IMG/VR virus record: IMGVR_UViG_3300045972_000132
Coordinates: 1-64,000 of that record
Origin: a virus
Strand: one strand, 5' to 3'
DNA: 64,000 bases
Position numbers and translations under genes: made by a program. Positions within the stretch are counted from its first letter, which is position 1; each line of letters opens with the position of its first letter. Under the pieces are notes generated by a model, which saw nothing but the letters and a program-made list of their open reading frames with translations, did not search any database and had not been told where the DNA came from. Positions 24,767 through 34,041 of this stretch are shown one piece after another.

Positions 24767-25810
24767 ATGACAATCAAAGGAACCAAGCACAATAAAAAAA
24801 GAATATATCTATCTGAGGAAGTAAAAAATAGCATGGTAATGCAATACAGGGACGCTATGGATAAAGGAGTAATGCTGACACAGAAAATGCTCGCGGATAA
24901 ATATGGCATAACCCAAGTAGCCTTTAGTCAGATTTTAAAAAAACACGGAGTCAAAGCCAGGAGTCTAATTGAAGCCAACCCTGCGTCTTTTGATGTAGAG
25001 GCCGCCATAAAGTACTACTTCAGCGATCCTAAGATATCCTTATCAGACGTAGGTAAAAAATTTGGAGTCTGTGGGGATGTTATACGTATGAAGTTAGTGA
25101 AGCGAGGTATTCCCACTAAGCAGATGTCTGCTTACGCAAAGTATTCTTTTAACAGAAACTTCTTTAGCACCATTACACCAGAAAGCGCCTATTGGGCTGG
25201 TTTTCTAGCAGCAGATGGCAATATAGATACACCTGGACTTGCAGTTAGGATAGGAATTCATCCCAAGGATATCGAACTATTAAATAATTTTAAACTGTGT
25301 ACAGGGGTGGAGGTCCCGATTCAATCCAAAATAAACAATGGTAACCATCCTTTTGTATCTTTAGTAGTCAGCAGTAAGGATTGGGTGATAGACCTAGAGA
25401 AGAACTTTAATGTCGTCCCAAACAAATCACTGATTCTAAAACCCCCAAATATTACAGATCTAGATCTCAAATGGCACTTTATACGTGGTGTGTTTGACGG
25501 AGACGGTTCAGTAGGTAAATCAGGAACCATGATAAATTTCATATCCGCATCCCCCGCATTCTTCAATTGGATTCTTGAAAATTGCGGAAAGGAACCGGGC
25601 CACATTCAAATTTGTATGAAACAGAAAAAGACAAGTTTCGATTTTTATGAGGCTGCACAGTCTGCATTTTACTCTGGCGACTCCGCAAGAGAAATTTCAT
25701 CTAAGATGTACAAGAACTCCACCCCCACTACTCGACTAGATCGTAAATTTAGACGCTTAATTACTCACCCAGACTCCCCTCTTCGCCAGATGTTTTCAGA
25801 TGAAGTCTAG
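24767..25810 (+). CDS. Free-standing LAGLIDADG homing endonuclease
   Basis: The protein has 347 residues. It carries two LAGLIDADG helices, WAGFLAADGN (143-152) and FIRGVFDGDG (238-247), so it should act as a monomer with two active-site acids. The first 120 residues hold two helix-turn-helix-like DNA-binding segments (about 35-62 and 88-114). The gene has its own promoter after the capsid terminator. It is more AT-rich than its neighbours and uses other codons, which fits recent insertion. No intron is needed, since the capsid gene is intact. Confidence 0.9.
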   Translation: MTIKGTKHNKKRIYLSEEVKNSMVMQYRDAMDKGVMLTQKMLADKYGITQVAFSQILKKHGVKARSLIEANPASFDVEAAIKYYFSDPKISLSDVGKKFGVCGDVIRMKLVKRGIPTKQMSAYAKYSFNRNFFSTITPESAYWAGFLAADGNIDTPGLAVRIGIHPKDIELLNNFKLCTGVEVPIQSKINNGNHPFVSLVVSSKDWVIDLEKNFNVVPNKSLILKPPNITDLDLKWHFIRGVFDGDGSVGKSGTMINFISASPAFFNWILENCGKEPGHIQICMKQKKTSFDFYEAAQSAFYSGDSAREISSKMYKNSTPTTRLDRKFRRLITHPDSPLRQMFSDEV

Positions 25811-25831
25811 ATGACTGTTTCCAAGGGTCTA

Positions 25832-25860
25832 TTGACACCAAGGCAATTAAGTAATATCAT
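25832..25860 (+). promoter_or_regulatory. Strong promoter next to the start codon of the nuclease-fusion gene
   Basis: TTGACA (25832-25837), a 17-bp spacer and TATCAT (25855-25860) match the consensus at 6/6 and 5/6. The ATG at 25866 is only 6 bases beyond the -10 box, so the transcript is probably leaderless. Confidence 0.75.
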
Positions 25861-25865
25861 GTGAC

Positions 25866-27485
25866 ATGACCAACTTCCATGAGTGGATTAAGACAATACC
25901 TAGTGCCTTTGATGAAATTAATTTCATCGACCTACATGACACCGTTAGTGTTGAAAAATATTCAAAACCTCAAGGTAAGCAGTTCTCTAAAATTACCTTG
26001 TATTCCAGTGAATGGGAAAGCAACCCTGAAGTCTGCAAGAGCTTCATCGGGTCCAAGCTAGGTCTTTTTGATACCAAGCTAGGTGCCAGAAAGTGCGAAC
26101 TAAAGACGGTAGATAAATTAACCGGTAGAGCCTTCCTAGATAAAAATCATATTCAGGGCGCTAGCAACCTTGCCCTACAATACTTTGGGCTATTTTTTAA
26201 AGATGAACTTGTGGCCCTAGCCTCCCTCGGCAGGCACACTCGTAATATCGCTAAGAACCGTATAGTTCTAGACCGTCTATGTTTCAAAGGTGGGGTCCAC
26301 ATCACAGGTGGCTTTGGAAAACTACTGAAGGCGTGCATCAAGTGGGCGAGTGATATGAAGTATGATGAGCTAATTACCTTTAGTGACAACCGAGTCTCTA
26401 GCGGGAACGTATATGAGGTCCTTGGCTTCACGCCCGAGGTCCGATATAACCCAGACTATTTTTATGTTGATTCCTCTGGTGCGGCTTATTCCAAGCAAAG
26501 CCAGAAGAAAGACATAACTGATTGTCCTGAGTCCCTTACTGAGTTTGAATGGGCCTCCTATAGGGGACTCAAACGCATCTATGATCTAGGGAAAATACGC
26601 TGGGTCCTGAATATCAACCCCTCCAACCAAACCTGGCAGAACAAGAATTCGGAAAAATGCGCCAAAATGCACCAATCGGGCGTATTCAAGCACTCGCACA
26701 TTAGGGGTTATTTCTATTCAGGAAAGAACAACGCATCCATCTACTATGGCAGTTCTTATGAGCTACGATGTCTATCCCTTCTTGAATGCGATTCCAGAGT
26801 AGCTTCATTTCGTAGGGCGGATGCTTTTAAATCCGACAGTGGTAATTGGAGAAACCCGGACCTACTAGTAACATTCAATGATGGTTGCTCCTCTATATTT
26901 GAAGTAAAACCTGAAGCTCTACTTACAAATCCGGCTGTTATAGATCAGATCTCCGACTCGGAGAAGTACAGCAAAGCGCACGGGTACGGCTTTAAGATAT
27001 GGACCGAAAAGGATAGTGAGCTTCTAGCGGATAAAGATATCATCAAGTGGGCGGTAGATTTCTTAAAGGAAACCAACAACGACACCAAGTGGGCAGAGCA
27101 CAAGAAGCTGGCTAGAATAGCCACGGCAGCTAGATACAATGAAAAACATCCCGACATAGTTCTCGATATATTCTGTTCATTCTGTAATGAGTCTCACAAG
27201 GTCCGAAAGAAGTCATACGACGCTAATATTGCTAAAAACAAAACCTATATATGTGAAAAACACGGCGGACATATCGCGGGAAGTAAACCCAAGCTAGCCC
27301 TTCGGAAGGAAAACCCATTCGCAGTCGAACTAAAGAAGCAGTGCATTACATGTACGTTTGTAAAACCCTTCGAAGACTTTCACAAGGTCTCTCGCTCTAG
27401 GGATGGCCTGGATCGGTACTGTAAGGTGTGTGCTCTAGCTCGGCAAAACGAACGTAGAAAGGCTCGAAAATTGTGCTATACTTAA
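25866..27485 (+). CDS. GNAT (Mom-like) domain fused to a PD-(D/E)XK nuclease and zinc fingers
   Basis: The protein has 539 residues in three parts. Residues 85-205 resemble the Mom-like GNAT fold that accompanies some phage homing-type nucleases: FLDKNHIQGASN, a LVALASLGRH strand, and SDNRVSSGNVYEVLGF. Residues 280-385 look like a TnsA/PD-(D/E)XK nuclease: GSSYELRCL (E299), PDLLV (D332) and EVKP (E346, K348). The C-terminus has a Cys-based finger (C437, C440, C463) and a CxxC...CxxC finger (C493, C496, C519, C522) of the kind next to HNH domains. A selfish mobile nuclease is most likely; whether the GNAT part is active is unknown. Confidence 0.65.
   Translation: MTNFHEWIKTIPSAFDEINFIDLHDTVSVEKYSKPQGKQFSKITLYSSEWESNPEVCKSFIGSKLGLFDTKLGARKCELKTVDKLTGRAFLDKNHIQGASNLALQYFGLFFKDELVALASLGRHTRNIAKNRIVLDRLCFKGGVHITGGFGKLLKACIKWASDMKYDELITFSDNRVSSGNVYEVLGFTPEVRYNPDYFYVDSSGAAYSKQSQKKDITDCPESLTEFEWASYRGLKRIYDLGKIRWVLNINPSNQTWQNKNSEKCAKMHQSGVFKHSHIRGYFYSGKNNASIYYGSSYELRCLSLLECDSRVASFRRADAFKSDSGNWRNPDLLVTFNDGCSSIFEVKPEALLTNPAVIDQISDSEKYSKAHGYGFKIWTEKDSELLADKDIIKWAVDFLKETNNDTKWAEHKKLARIATAARYNEKHPDIVLDIFCSFCNESHKVRKKSYDANIAKNKTYICEKHGGHIAGSKPKLALRKENPFAVELKKQCITCTFVKPFEDFHKVSRSRDGLDRYCKVCALARQNERRKARKLCYT
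27474..27482 (+). promoter_or_regulatory. Extended -10 promoter at the end of the nuclease-fusion gene
   Basis: TGCTATACT (27474-27482) lies over the last codons of the nuclease gene. It can restore expression of the structural genes from 27521 on. The flanking TACTT-AACCG-AAGTA (27479-27493) is a shorter inverted repeat than the late boxes. Confidence 0.6.
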
Positions 27486-27520
27486 CCGAAGTATTTAAAT
27501 AACCCAGAAAAGGATAATTT

Positions 27521-27769
27521 ATGAAAAAGGTAGCCTACACTCTGAAGCCCGGTGCAACCCACGCAGTCTTTAAAGGCAAGCAAGTCCTCCCCGGCCAGTT
27601 TCTAGAAGACGATATTCTAAAGTTCAACCCCGCCTTCATGAAAGTTGAATTCGATGTCCAAGAGGCTGTAAATGAGGTTCTCCCCGCCAGCACTAGTACC
27701 TTGCTGACCGAAACCCCCGATAATGCTACTATTACCGAGGAAGGGAACAAGAAAAAGAAGAAGTTCTAA
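27521..27769 (+). CDS. Small hypothetical protein of the neck module
   Basis: The protein has 82 residues with a short beta-rich N-terminal part and a Thr/Ser-rich linker ending in a Lys run. AAAAGG precedes the ATG by about 8 bases. I do not recognise it; its place between capsid and connector genes suggests a virion protein. Confidence 0.6.
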   Translation: MKKVAYTLKPGATHAVFKGKQVLPGQFLEDDILKFNPAFMKVEFDVQEAVNEVLPASTSTLLTETPDNATITEEGNKKKKKF

Positions 27770-27790
27770 TAGTTCCTCAAGGGGTGCCCG

Positions 27791-28531
27791 ATGGAAGCCA
27801 CTTTAACCAATGCTGAAGAAACTCAACAGTGGATTCTTCGTAAACTAGGTGCCCCCTTTTTAAAAGTAGAGCTTTCCCAAGAAAACCTAGACGACTGTCT
27901 AGAAGACGCCATGCGCTGGTTTTCTTCCAAGAAAGGGTACTATACAAAGGTACCTATGATGGTTTCCGCAGGGGTACAGAAATACACCCTTCCAGACTCA
28001 GTTGACACTGTAACCGACATCACGTTCACTACGACGAATCACGACTACGCTTATCTAGTTGACCCCCTGAATCTTATTAATGGTCAAATCCCTACAGCAA
28101 TGTTTGGTTACGGTGGTTCCTCTGGGGGAGAATCAGGTGGCTTCCTCTCTACATACGTCCAATTTACACAATATCTTGGAATGGCACGCAGAATCCTAAA
28201 TTCAGAACTAGATTGGGTACAGGTTAATAGGGATTTGCTGATTATTCCTGTACCTAAAGATTCCGGAACGGCCATGCTAGACGTAAAGATGCACGCCTTC
28301 ACTATTGAACAGTTAAAAGAACGTGATCACGATTTAGTAAAAAGAATGGCCCTAGCCAATGCTAAGGAATTCGTCGGTAGACTTCGTAAGAGATACGCCA
28401 CTGTCCCCGGTGCCCAAGGAAATGTCACCAGTGACGGTGGAGAAATGATGCAAGAGGCTAATGCAGACAAGGAGAAGCTTGAGCAAGAAGTATTTGATTC
28501 TGGCTTCCCCCTCGGATTCTACATTGGGTAG
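27791..28531 (+). CDS. Probable head-tail connector/neck protein
   Basis: The protein has 246 residues. The N-terminal segment with LDDCLEDAMRWFSSKKG, followed by a KYTLPDSVDTVTDITF strand, recalls the neck/adaptor proteins that attach below the portal in T4-like phages. The middle has a Gly-rich loop, and the C-terminus a helix rich in Arg and Lys (about 180-205). Position after the capsid gene supports a connector role. The exact equivalent (gp13 type) is not certain. Confidence 0.6.
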   Translation: MEATLTNAEETQQWILRKLGAPFLKVELSQENLDDCLEDAMRWFSSKKGYYTKVPMMVSAGVQKYTLPDSVDTVTDITFTTTNHDYAYLVDPLNLINGQIPTAMFGYGGSSGGESGGFLSTYVQFTQYLGMARRILNSELDWVQVNRDLLIIPVPKDSGTAMLDVKMHAFTIEQLKERDHDLVKRMALANAKEFVGRLRKRYATVPGAQGNVTSDGGEMMQEANADKEKLEQEVFDSGFPLGFYIG

Positions 28532-28539
28532 GATTATAA

Positions 28540-29022
28540 ATGCCATATAAAGATAAAGAACGCGACAAGGCGTGTCAAAAAGCTTATAAGAAAGCCCACT
28601 CAGTAGAATTGCGAGAATGGAATCGCGTTTGGGCTTCTGAAAAAAGGAAGAACGATCCAAATTTTAGAAATAGGGAGCTTGCGGCCTCCAGAAAATATAA
28701 GGACGCCAATAAGGATGTTTGTAACTCTAAAAGCAGAAAGTATAGAAAGGATAATCTAATGTACTTCCGTGAGGAACATTTAAAGAGATTATACGGAATC
28801 ACCTGCGCCGATTATGATCGTATGTTATTAGAGCAAAATGGCGTCTGTGCTATCTGCGGAACCACTGAGCCTGGGCACAAAAAGAACTATTTTTGCGTTG
28901 ATCATTGCCATGCTACCGGGAAAGTACGAAAACTTTTATGCTCGGCCTGCAACGTTGGACTTTCCCGCTTCAAAGATAATCCGGAACTTTTAAGAAAAGC
29001 GGCACTATATCTTGAAGGATAG
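28540..29022 (+). CDS. Endonuclease VII-like HNH homing-type endonuclease
   Basis: The protein has 160 residues. The C-terminal half matches recombination endonuclease VII: LKRLYGITCADYDRML, C103 and C106 with C134 and C137 for zinc, and the catalytic DHCH (121-124). The N-terminal 75 residues are very basic and repeat-like (RKYKD/RKYRK), probably for DNA binding. It lies between two structural genes with 8- and 13-base gaps, breaking the connector cluster. Its small size and position point to a mobile endonuclease rather than the phage's own resolvase. Confidence 0.82.
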   Translation: MPYKDKERDKACQKAYKKAHSVELREWNRVWASEKRKNDPNFRNRELAASRKYKDANKDVCNSKSRKYRKDNLMYFREEHLKRLYGITCADYDRMLLEQNGVCAICGTTEPGHKKNYFCVDHCHATGKVRKLLCSACNVGLSRFKDNPELLRKAALYLEG

Positions 29023-29035
29023 GGTAATACACTAA

Positions 29036-29620
29036 ATGGCAAAGAAAATCATACCCATCAAGCCTCCCTATGCAGGTAAAATCAGACCAATCACGGCTGA
29101 AGAATTCCGCATGGAAAACTCTACTGTTGGAGAGAAGTTCCTGTTCGATCTAATCGGCTCCGAACATGCCAAATTCTCGGGAACCACAATTGAATTTTAT
29201 AATATGGACCGTGAGAGAACCCAAGTGGACCCTCTCTATGGAGAGGCTGTTGAAAAAGTATGGGTAGGCCCATACAAGTTAATAGGCCACATTGAGTGGC
29301 CTGACCCGAGACCTGAAAATAGAGAAGAAGGCTATCGAACTACTCATATTGCCTCTGCTTGGATTGCTAGAACTGAATTTGAACAGGCCCACCTCGAATG
29401 GCCCTCTAGAGGCGATATTGTTCGTGTCTGGAGTATTCCTTTCTTCGATGCCGCCGCAGTAGATGATGAATCAACCCCTAATGCTGGTTACTACTTTAAC
29501 ATTGTGAACGTTCAAGATGATGGACACATGTTTACCAATGCAGACTTTGCCGGGTTTAAGTTAGAACTCCGCAGGTACTCAGAATTCGTCCCTGAACGCA
29601 GAATATTTCCTCCAGAGTAG
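29036..29620 (+). CDS. Structural protein of the neck region, family unknown
   Basis: The protein has 194 residues, mixed alpha/beta, with many Trp, Pro and acidic residues. A segment VWVGPYKLIGHIEWPDPRP and a later strand GYYFNIVNVQDDGHMF suggest a beta-rich fold. It starts 13 bases after the HNH gene. Its place between connector and tail genes suggests a neck (gp14-like) role, without a sequence motif to prove it. Confidence 0.6.
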   Translation: MAKKIIPIKPPYAGKIRPITAEEFRMENSTVGEKFLFDLIGSEHAKFSGTTIEFYNMDRERTQVDPLYGEAVEKVWVGPYKLIGHIEWPDPRPENREEGYRTTHIASAWIARTEFEQAHLEWPSRGDIVRVWSIPFFDAAAVDDESTPNAGYYFNIVNVQDDGHMFTNADFAGFKLELRRYSEFVPERRIFPPE

Positions 29621-29622
29621 AC

Positions 29623-30423
29623 ATGTTTGGAATCAAACAAGATAACGAGAAACTCCTTAAGAAGTTTCACAAGGAAAAGGGTGATCGCCTCAAGAGCGCC
29701 ATGCTTTTTTATGGATATCAGAGTGCTGATCGCTATTTAGAACTAATTAAGGAAAAGCTTCCGGCAACTGCCGATCTCAAAGACTATAGAAACGCACTGG
29801 AGAAGTTCTCAGACGGTCTAGGGGCCTATGGTGTCCGTCTAGTCCCTCTTAGAGGTAAATCCCAAAAGATAGAAGGTAAAAGCTCTATCATCTACATACG
29901 TCCAAAACCTGGGAAAAAGATTAGGAAGAAAGACCTGAAGATACTAGAGAAGTTTGGACCTTGGACTCTAGAAACGATACCTTTCATGCCCTCTCAGAAA
30001 GAGGCTGTAATTCTAATTAAGAAGGTAGGTTCAAAGATCGTTACGCAGGTTTACAAAAAAAACAAGGCGGATCTAGGGTCCTACCAGCGAAAACTCAGTA
30101 GCGTTCAAGGCCCCAAGCCTACCGACAAAACTGTTAAAGGGAAGGTAACCACCGACATGACTGAGTTTGGCATGGCGGTAGAGTTTGGTCGAAATGGACA
30201 AAAACCATTCCCCCACTGGAGACCCGCCTTGCGTGCCCTAGCTGGTCAATACGAACAAAATCAGATAACCTCTATGGATGAATTTAATAAAACCATGTCT
30301 GACCCTAAATATTCAGATTGGGAGCATTATCAGCCGGGAAATGCTAAGATAGCAACCACAGAAGAAATTGAGTCCTACAAGAAGTTCATGGACTCGCTAA
30401 GAAGTCTGGTAAAGGGAATCTAA
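29623..30423 (+). CDS. Probable neck/tail completion protein (HK97 gp10-like tail end)
   Basis: The protein has 266 residues. A basic N-terminal helical part is followed by a segment VEFGRNGQKPFPHWRPALRAL (about 191-211), which resembles the C-terminal consensus of HK97 gp10-type connector proteins. The start lies two bases after the previous stop, and its TAA overlaps the next ATG (TAAATG). The family is inferred from this one motif and from position. Confidence 0.5.
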   Translation: MFGIKQDNEKLLKKFHKEKGDRLKSAMLFYGYQSADRYLELIKEKLPATADLKDYRNALEKFSDGLGAYGVRLVPLRGKSQKIEGKSSIIYIRPKPGKKIRKKDLKILEKFGPWTLETIPFMPSQKEAVILIKKVGSKIVTQVYKKNKADLGSYQRKLSSVQGPKPTDKTVKGKVTTDMTEFGMAVEFGRNGQKPFPHWRPALRALAGQYEQNQITSMDEFNKTMSDPKYSDWEHYQPGNAKIATTEEIESYKKFMDSLRSLVKGI

Positions 30424-31233
30424 ATGGCTGATGTAAGTCCAATAGTTGCAGGGACTGCCCCTGGCGGAAGAGTTGGAATTACCGACTTCGATAGAGGTGT
30501 AGTCGAGACCCTTGGTGGAATTATTGTTCAAGATAATATCAATGCTACTGGATATTATCTAAAGAACATTCCAGGTATTAACAACTACACCGACACTACA
30601 GCATCTGGTGGCGTTCAGGCTGTTCCTGGTTTTGCGGGAGTACCTATTGTGTTCTCCTTCCCCGAAGATACCTTCGCCAAGTACAAACTCCCCATGGTTA
30701 TGATTAGGCGGGACTCTATTGAACCCGCAGTAAATCGCTGGCATCCAGGAGCACAGCAATATGTAGCCCCTAAAAGTGGAGCCAAGCAAATATCTGTAAA
30801 CATAGGAACCTCAGATACACCTAAGTTTGTTTCAGGTTATACTAGTTACCAAGAAATGCAGCAAGCCGTCCCCTACGACTTTACCTATACGGTTCGTATT
30901 ATTTCTAAATTTAGAGGACAAACCGGTACTACAAACCATACTAATGCCTTACTTGAGTATGTAATAGGTATATACCAACCCTATTGCAGAGTTCTAGTGA
31001 AGGATTCCTTAGGATATTTAAGATCTTATGAAGCCTTTCAAGACTCAATAGGTACCTCAGATGAAGGTTTTGAAATCGCGGATAGAGTTCTAGGTTTCGA
31101 TATTACAGTCAGGGTTGAAGGGGAGCTAGACATAAATACCACTTCTACCTATGAGGCAGTAACTAGTAACCCTGTAATAAATTTAGATCCTCAGGCGACT
31201 TCCGTAATTGAGGTCGTAAACGCAACGCTCTAA
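30424..31233 (+). CDS. Probable tail terminator/completion protein
   Basis: The protein has 269 residues and is beta-rich, with a central strand region FTYTVRIISKFRGQTG and a helix LLEYVIGIYQPYCRVLV. Such a layout and position, directly before the sheath gene, fit tail terminator or neck proteins of myoviruses. The last 30 residues are extended and Thr/Asn-rich. No signature makes the call certain. Confidence 0.55.
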   Translation: MADVSPIVAGTAPGGRVGITDFDRGVVETLGGIIVQDNINATGYYLKNIPGINNYTDTTASGGVQAVPGFAGVPIVFSFPEDTFAKYKLPMVMIRRDSIEPAVNRWHPGAQQYVAPKSGAKQISVNIGTSDTPKFVSGYTSYQEMQQAVPYDFTYTVRIISKFRGQTGTTNHTNALLEYVIGIYQPYCRVLVKDSLGYLRSYEAFQDSIGTSDEGFEIADRVLGFDITVRVEGELDINTTSTYEAVTSNPVINLDPQATSVIEVVNATL

Positions 31234-31280
31234 CTTTTTAAAAATTAATCCCTTGATCTAATTACACAATCTAAATTATC

Positions 31281-31289
31281 TGGTAAGAT
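31281..31289 (+). promoter_or_regulatory. Extended -10 promoter of the sheath gene
   Basis: TGGTAAGAT is an extended -10 element with one mismatch in the hexamer. Transcription would start near 31296, about 48 bases before the sheath ATG. Confidence 0.5.
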
Positions 31290-31309
31290 CAACCATCATA
31301 GATAGCAAA

Positions 31310-31326
31310 AGTCGGTTAAGCCGACT
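31310..31326 (+). promoter_or_regulatory. Hairpin in the leader of the sheath mRNA
   Basis: AGTCGG and CCGACT form a perfect 6-bp stem with a 5-base loop, just ahead of the ribosome site CGGAGG. No T-run follows, so an mRNA-stabilising or translation-tuning role is likelier than termination. Confidence 0.5.
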
Positions 31327-31343
31327 ATTCTCGGAGGCTAATA

Positions 31344-33962
31344 ATGTCAGCTAATCAACTTTCGGCAGGGGTCTTTATTGAAGAAGTCCCCTCTTCAGTC
31401 CAGACAATCACCTCAGCCTCTACGAGCAACTTCGGTGTTGTCGGATTTACTCCATCAGGCCGTACCAATAAGGCTACTCTAGTTAGAAGCTGGAATGAGT
31501 TCTATAACACCTTCGGCGGTCTTTCAAAGAACTCTTATACCGGCTATGTATTGGCTGCATTCTTCAACAATGGCGGGCAGACCGCATACGTTGTTCGCGT
31601 AACCCCTTCGGATTCTGCCTCTGCAACTGGTGGAATCCAGAGTCAAACCTTAAATCAGCCCCTACTAGCTACTTACCCAGATGGAGCTACTACTACATTT
31701 ACTGCTACTGCCGCAGCCTCTCTCTTAAAGGATAACGGCGGTTTATCACCGATAATCCCCGGTTCAGTTAGTCTAAAGTGGAGAGGTGCGGGTGTTGCAC
31801 TAACCGCACAAGCCCTCTATAAGCGCGACGGAGTTACTCTAGTTCCAGCTACTGCTGCTCTAAACTACATCGAATTTAGAGTCAACCCGGCCAGCATTCC
31901 AGCACTGGATCCAACTCTGATGGCTGTCGTCCCTACTGCGACCACCACCAAGTTCTACTGGACCGTAACTGGCTCCGTTGCAAAATTTATTACCCTAACC
32001 CCTCCCACGGTAGGAAACTCTGTAACCACTACCACTACCGCAGACGGCACCGTAATCTTCGACTTCAAGACCGGTATCGGCTCCCTAAACTCCACCCTAG
32101 CAACTACTGCCGTCGCCCCCACGATGGACTTTACTCCAGCTAGTGTAACTAGAACCATCGTTGATGACTCACTGGGTGGTCTATATTCCACGCTTCTTCC
32201 TAGCGCCGCTGGTCCTAACTTGTTAAGTGCGGGAACTATTGGTTACGCAGACGGTTCTTACAGCTTTACCACTGTATCTGCTGACGCCACTGTTAAACCA
32301 CACATCAACGGCCCAATCCTAGCGTCCTATAAGATCAAGGACTTCTCAATCTCCCCCACTGGTGCAGGCGTCTGGGGAAATAGCATCCAGACCAGCATTT
32401 ACCCAACTGATCCACTTCAGTCTTCCACTACCGCTCCTACTTCATTTACCTTTAAGGTTTCTCTTAAGAATACCGATGGCTCGTTCACCACTAAGGAAGT
32501 TTTCGAAGGTCTGTCTTTCTCCGACCCTACCAGCAGCACCTACTTCCCTGCGGTAACCAACGAGCAATCATCCTTCGTTACAGTTAGTACCACTAACGTT
32601 GGGAACGAAGCCCCTGGACAATTAATTGGTGCTACCTACTCCTATGCGGTTGGCGGCGGTGATAGCTTGGCTCTAAGCTATACTGCACTTCCCTTCTTCT
32701 TCGGAGCTAACGTAGGTGGTGGAATTCAGAAACGCTCAGTCGTAGTCTCCTATACCGATACTGCCGGTGTCGCTAGGTCCTTTACGGATGACGGTCAGAA
32801 TGGATTTACTAACAACTCAGTCACCGTAAACCCTGGCTTAGACACCACTACTCCTTCACTAAACGTCTGCTCATATACTGGAACCTCTGGAAACAGCTTC
32901 ATTCTAGCTGCTGCCCCAAAGGCAGGCTCCCTAGTTACTGTCAGCTACCGTTTAGCAGCAACTGAATCCGCCCACACTGAAATGCTGGGCGATACGACCT
33001 TGGGTTATACTGCGGGTTCTGATGGTACCTTTACCTCAGGTACTTATGGTGCTAGCCAGATGACTACACTGTCCGCTCCAATCGGAAGCACCTACGGTGG
33101 TATCTATGCGTTTAACAAGATTGATGACATCATCAACATTGCAGTTCCTGACTTAACGGGTGACGTTACCGCTACTCAGGATCTTCTTGCCTACGCAGAT
33201 TCCCGCGCACTACTTCCAAAAGGTGGCGATAGATTCGTACTCTTAGCTCCTCCTAAGGGTTCTACCGCAGCAGTAGCAGGTGATTGGCTACAATACAAGG
33301 TAGCCACGCGCAGCAAGTTTGCAGCTATTTACTGGCCTTGGGTCAAGGTATCCGATCCTCTGGCCGCATCAGTAGGAACTGGTACTAGAAACATCATTAT
33401 TCCTAACTGCGGAAGTGTTGCTGGTGCCTACGCTAGAACCGATAGCACCAAGAACGTTGGTAAGGCCGCAGCCGGAACCGTCGATGGTCAGCTAAAGGGA
33501 ATTACCGATCTAGAGTTCCAAGTAACTCGGGATGATACTGATTTAGTTTACCCAAAGCTAATCAATCCTCTTGTTAACTGGACCCAAACCGGCGGCATGG
33601 TTATCTGGGGAGCTAGAACCTTCTCCAGCGAAGCCATTTGGCGCTACGTTCAGGCTCGCAGACTATTCATGTACTGCGAATACTCTGTTTGGTCTAGCAC
33701 CCACTGGATCGTATTTGAAAACAACGGTCCTGCCCTATGGAATCGCATCAAGGGTCAATTGAATGGATTCCTAACCAGCCTATTTAACGCTGGCTACTTC
33801 GCAGGAGCAAGAGCCTCACAAGCCTTCTATGTCATCTGCGATGAGTCTAATAACACTCCTACTACGATTGCACAGGGTAAGGTCATTATTGATGTAGGTA
33901 TTGCCCCCAACAAGCCCGCCGAATTCGTTACGTTCCGCTTCAGCAGCATCACCAGCACCTAA
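31344..33962 (+). CDS. Tail sheath protein
   Basis: The protein has 872 residues. The N-terminus has the classic sheath start (AGVFIEEVPSSVQTI, then SNFGVVGFTPSG) and FNNGGQTAYVVRV. The C-terminal domain has LEFQVTRDDTDLVYPKLINP-like and VQARRLFMYCEYSVW segments, ending near FRFSSITST. It is longer than T4 gp18 (659) because of an extra beta-rich, Ser/Thr-rich middle (about 110-580). Sheath subunits contract to drive the tube through the envelope. Ribosome site CGGAGG precedes the ATG. Confidence 0.94.
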   Translation: MSANQLSAGVFIEEVPSSVQTITSASTSNFGVVGFTPSGRTNKATLVRSWNEFYNTFGGLSKNSYTGYVLAAFFNNGGQTAYVVRVTPSDSASATGGIQSQTLNQPLLATYPDGATTTFTATAAASLLKDNGGLSPIIPGSVSLKWRGAGVALTAQALYKRDGVTLVPATAALNYIEFRVNPASIPALDPTLMAVVPTATTTKFYWTVTGSVAKFITLTPPTVGNSVTTTTTADGTVIFDFKTGIGSLNSTLATTAVAPTMDFTPASVTRTIVDDSLGGLYSTLLPSAAGPNLLSAGTIGYADGSYSFTTVSADATVKPHINGPILASYKIKDFSISPTGAGVWGNSIQTSIYPTDPLQSSTTAPTSFTFKVSLKNTDGSFTTKEVFEGLSFSDPTSSTYFPAVTNEQSSFVTVSTTNVGNEAPGQLIGATYSYAVGGGDSLALSYTALPFFFGANVGGGIQKRSVVVSYTDTAGVARSFTDDGQNGFTNNSVTVNPGLDTTTPSLNVCSYTGTSGNSFILAAAPKAGSLVTVSYRLAATESAHTEMLGDTTLGYTAGSDGTFTSGTYGASQMTTLSAPIGSTYGGIYAFNKIDDIINIAVPDLTGDVTATQDLLAYADSRALLPKGGDRFVLLAPPKGSTAAVAGDWLQYKVATRSKFAAIYWPWVKVSDPLAASVGTGTRNIIIPNCGSVAGAYARTDSTKNVGKAAAGTVDGQLKGITDLEFQVTRDDTDLVYPKLINPLVNWTQTGGMVIWGARTFSSEAIWRYVQARRLFMYCEYSVWSSTHWIVFENNGPALWNRIKGQLNGFLTSLFNAGYFAGARASQAFYVICDESNNTPTTIAQGKVIIDVGIAPNKPAEFVTFRFSSITST

Positions 33963-33979
33963 TTTTAAAATGTTCTAAG

Positions 33980-34017
33980 TTGTACAAACCACTTAATAAT
34001 ATTAGGATACCTAATAT
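33980..34017 (+). promoter_or_regulatory. Promoter with a long inverted repeat
   Basis: TTGTAC (33980-33985), a 17-bp spacer and TAGGAT (34003-34008) form a promoter for the gene at 34042. ATATTAGG-ATA-CCTAATAT (33999-34017) is a perfect 8-bp inverted repeat over the -10 region, so it may be an operator or a leader hairpin. Confidence 0.6.
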
Positions 34018-34041
34018 AGTTTCCTCAAGGAGAATAAACCC

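Noticed and set aside
24633-25865. An intron in the capsid gene hosting the LAGLIDADG gene
   Set aside because: The capsid gene has a normal C-terminus, stop and terminator before the endonuclease gene; no capsid exon follows.
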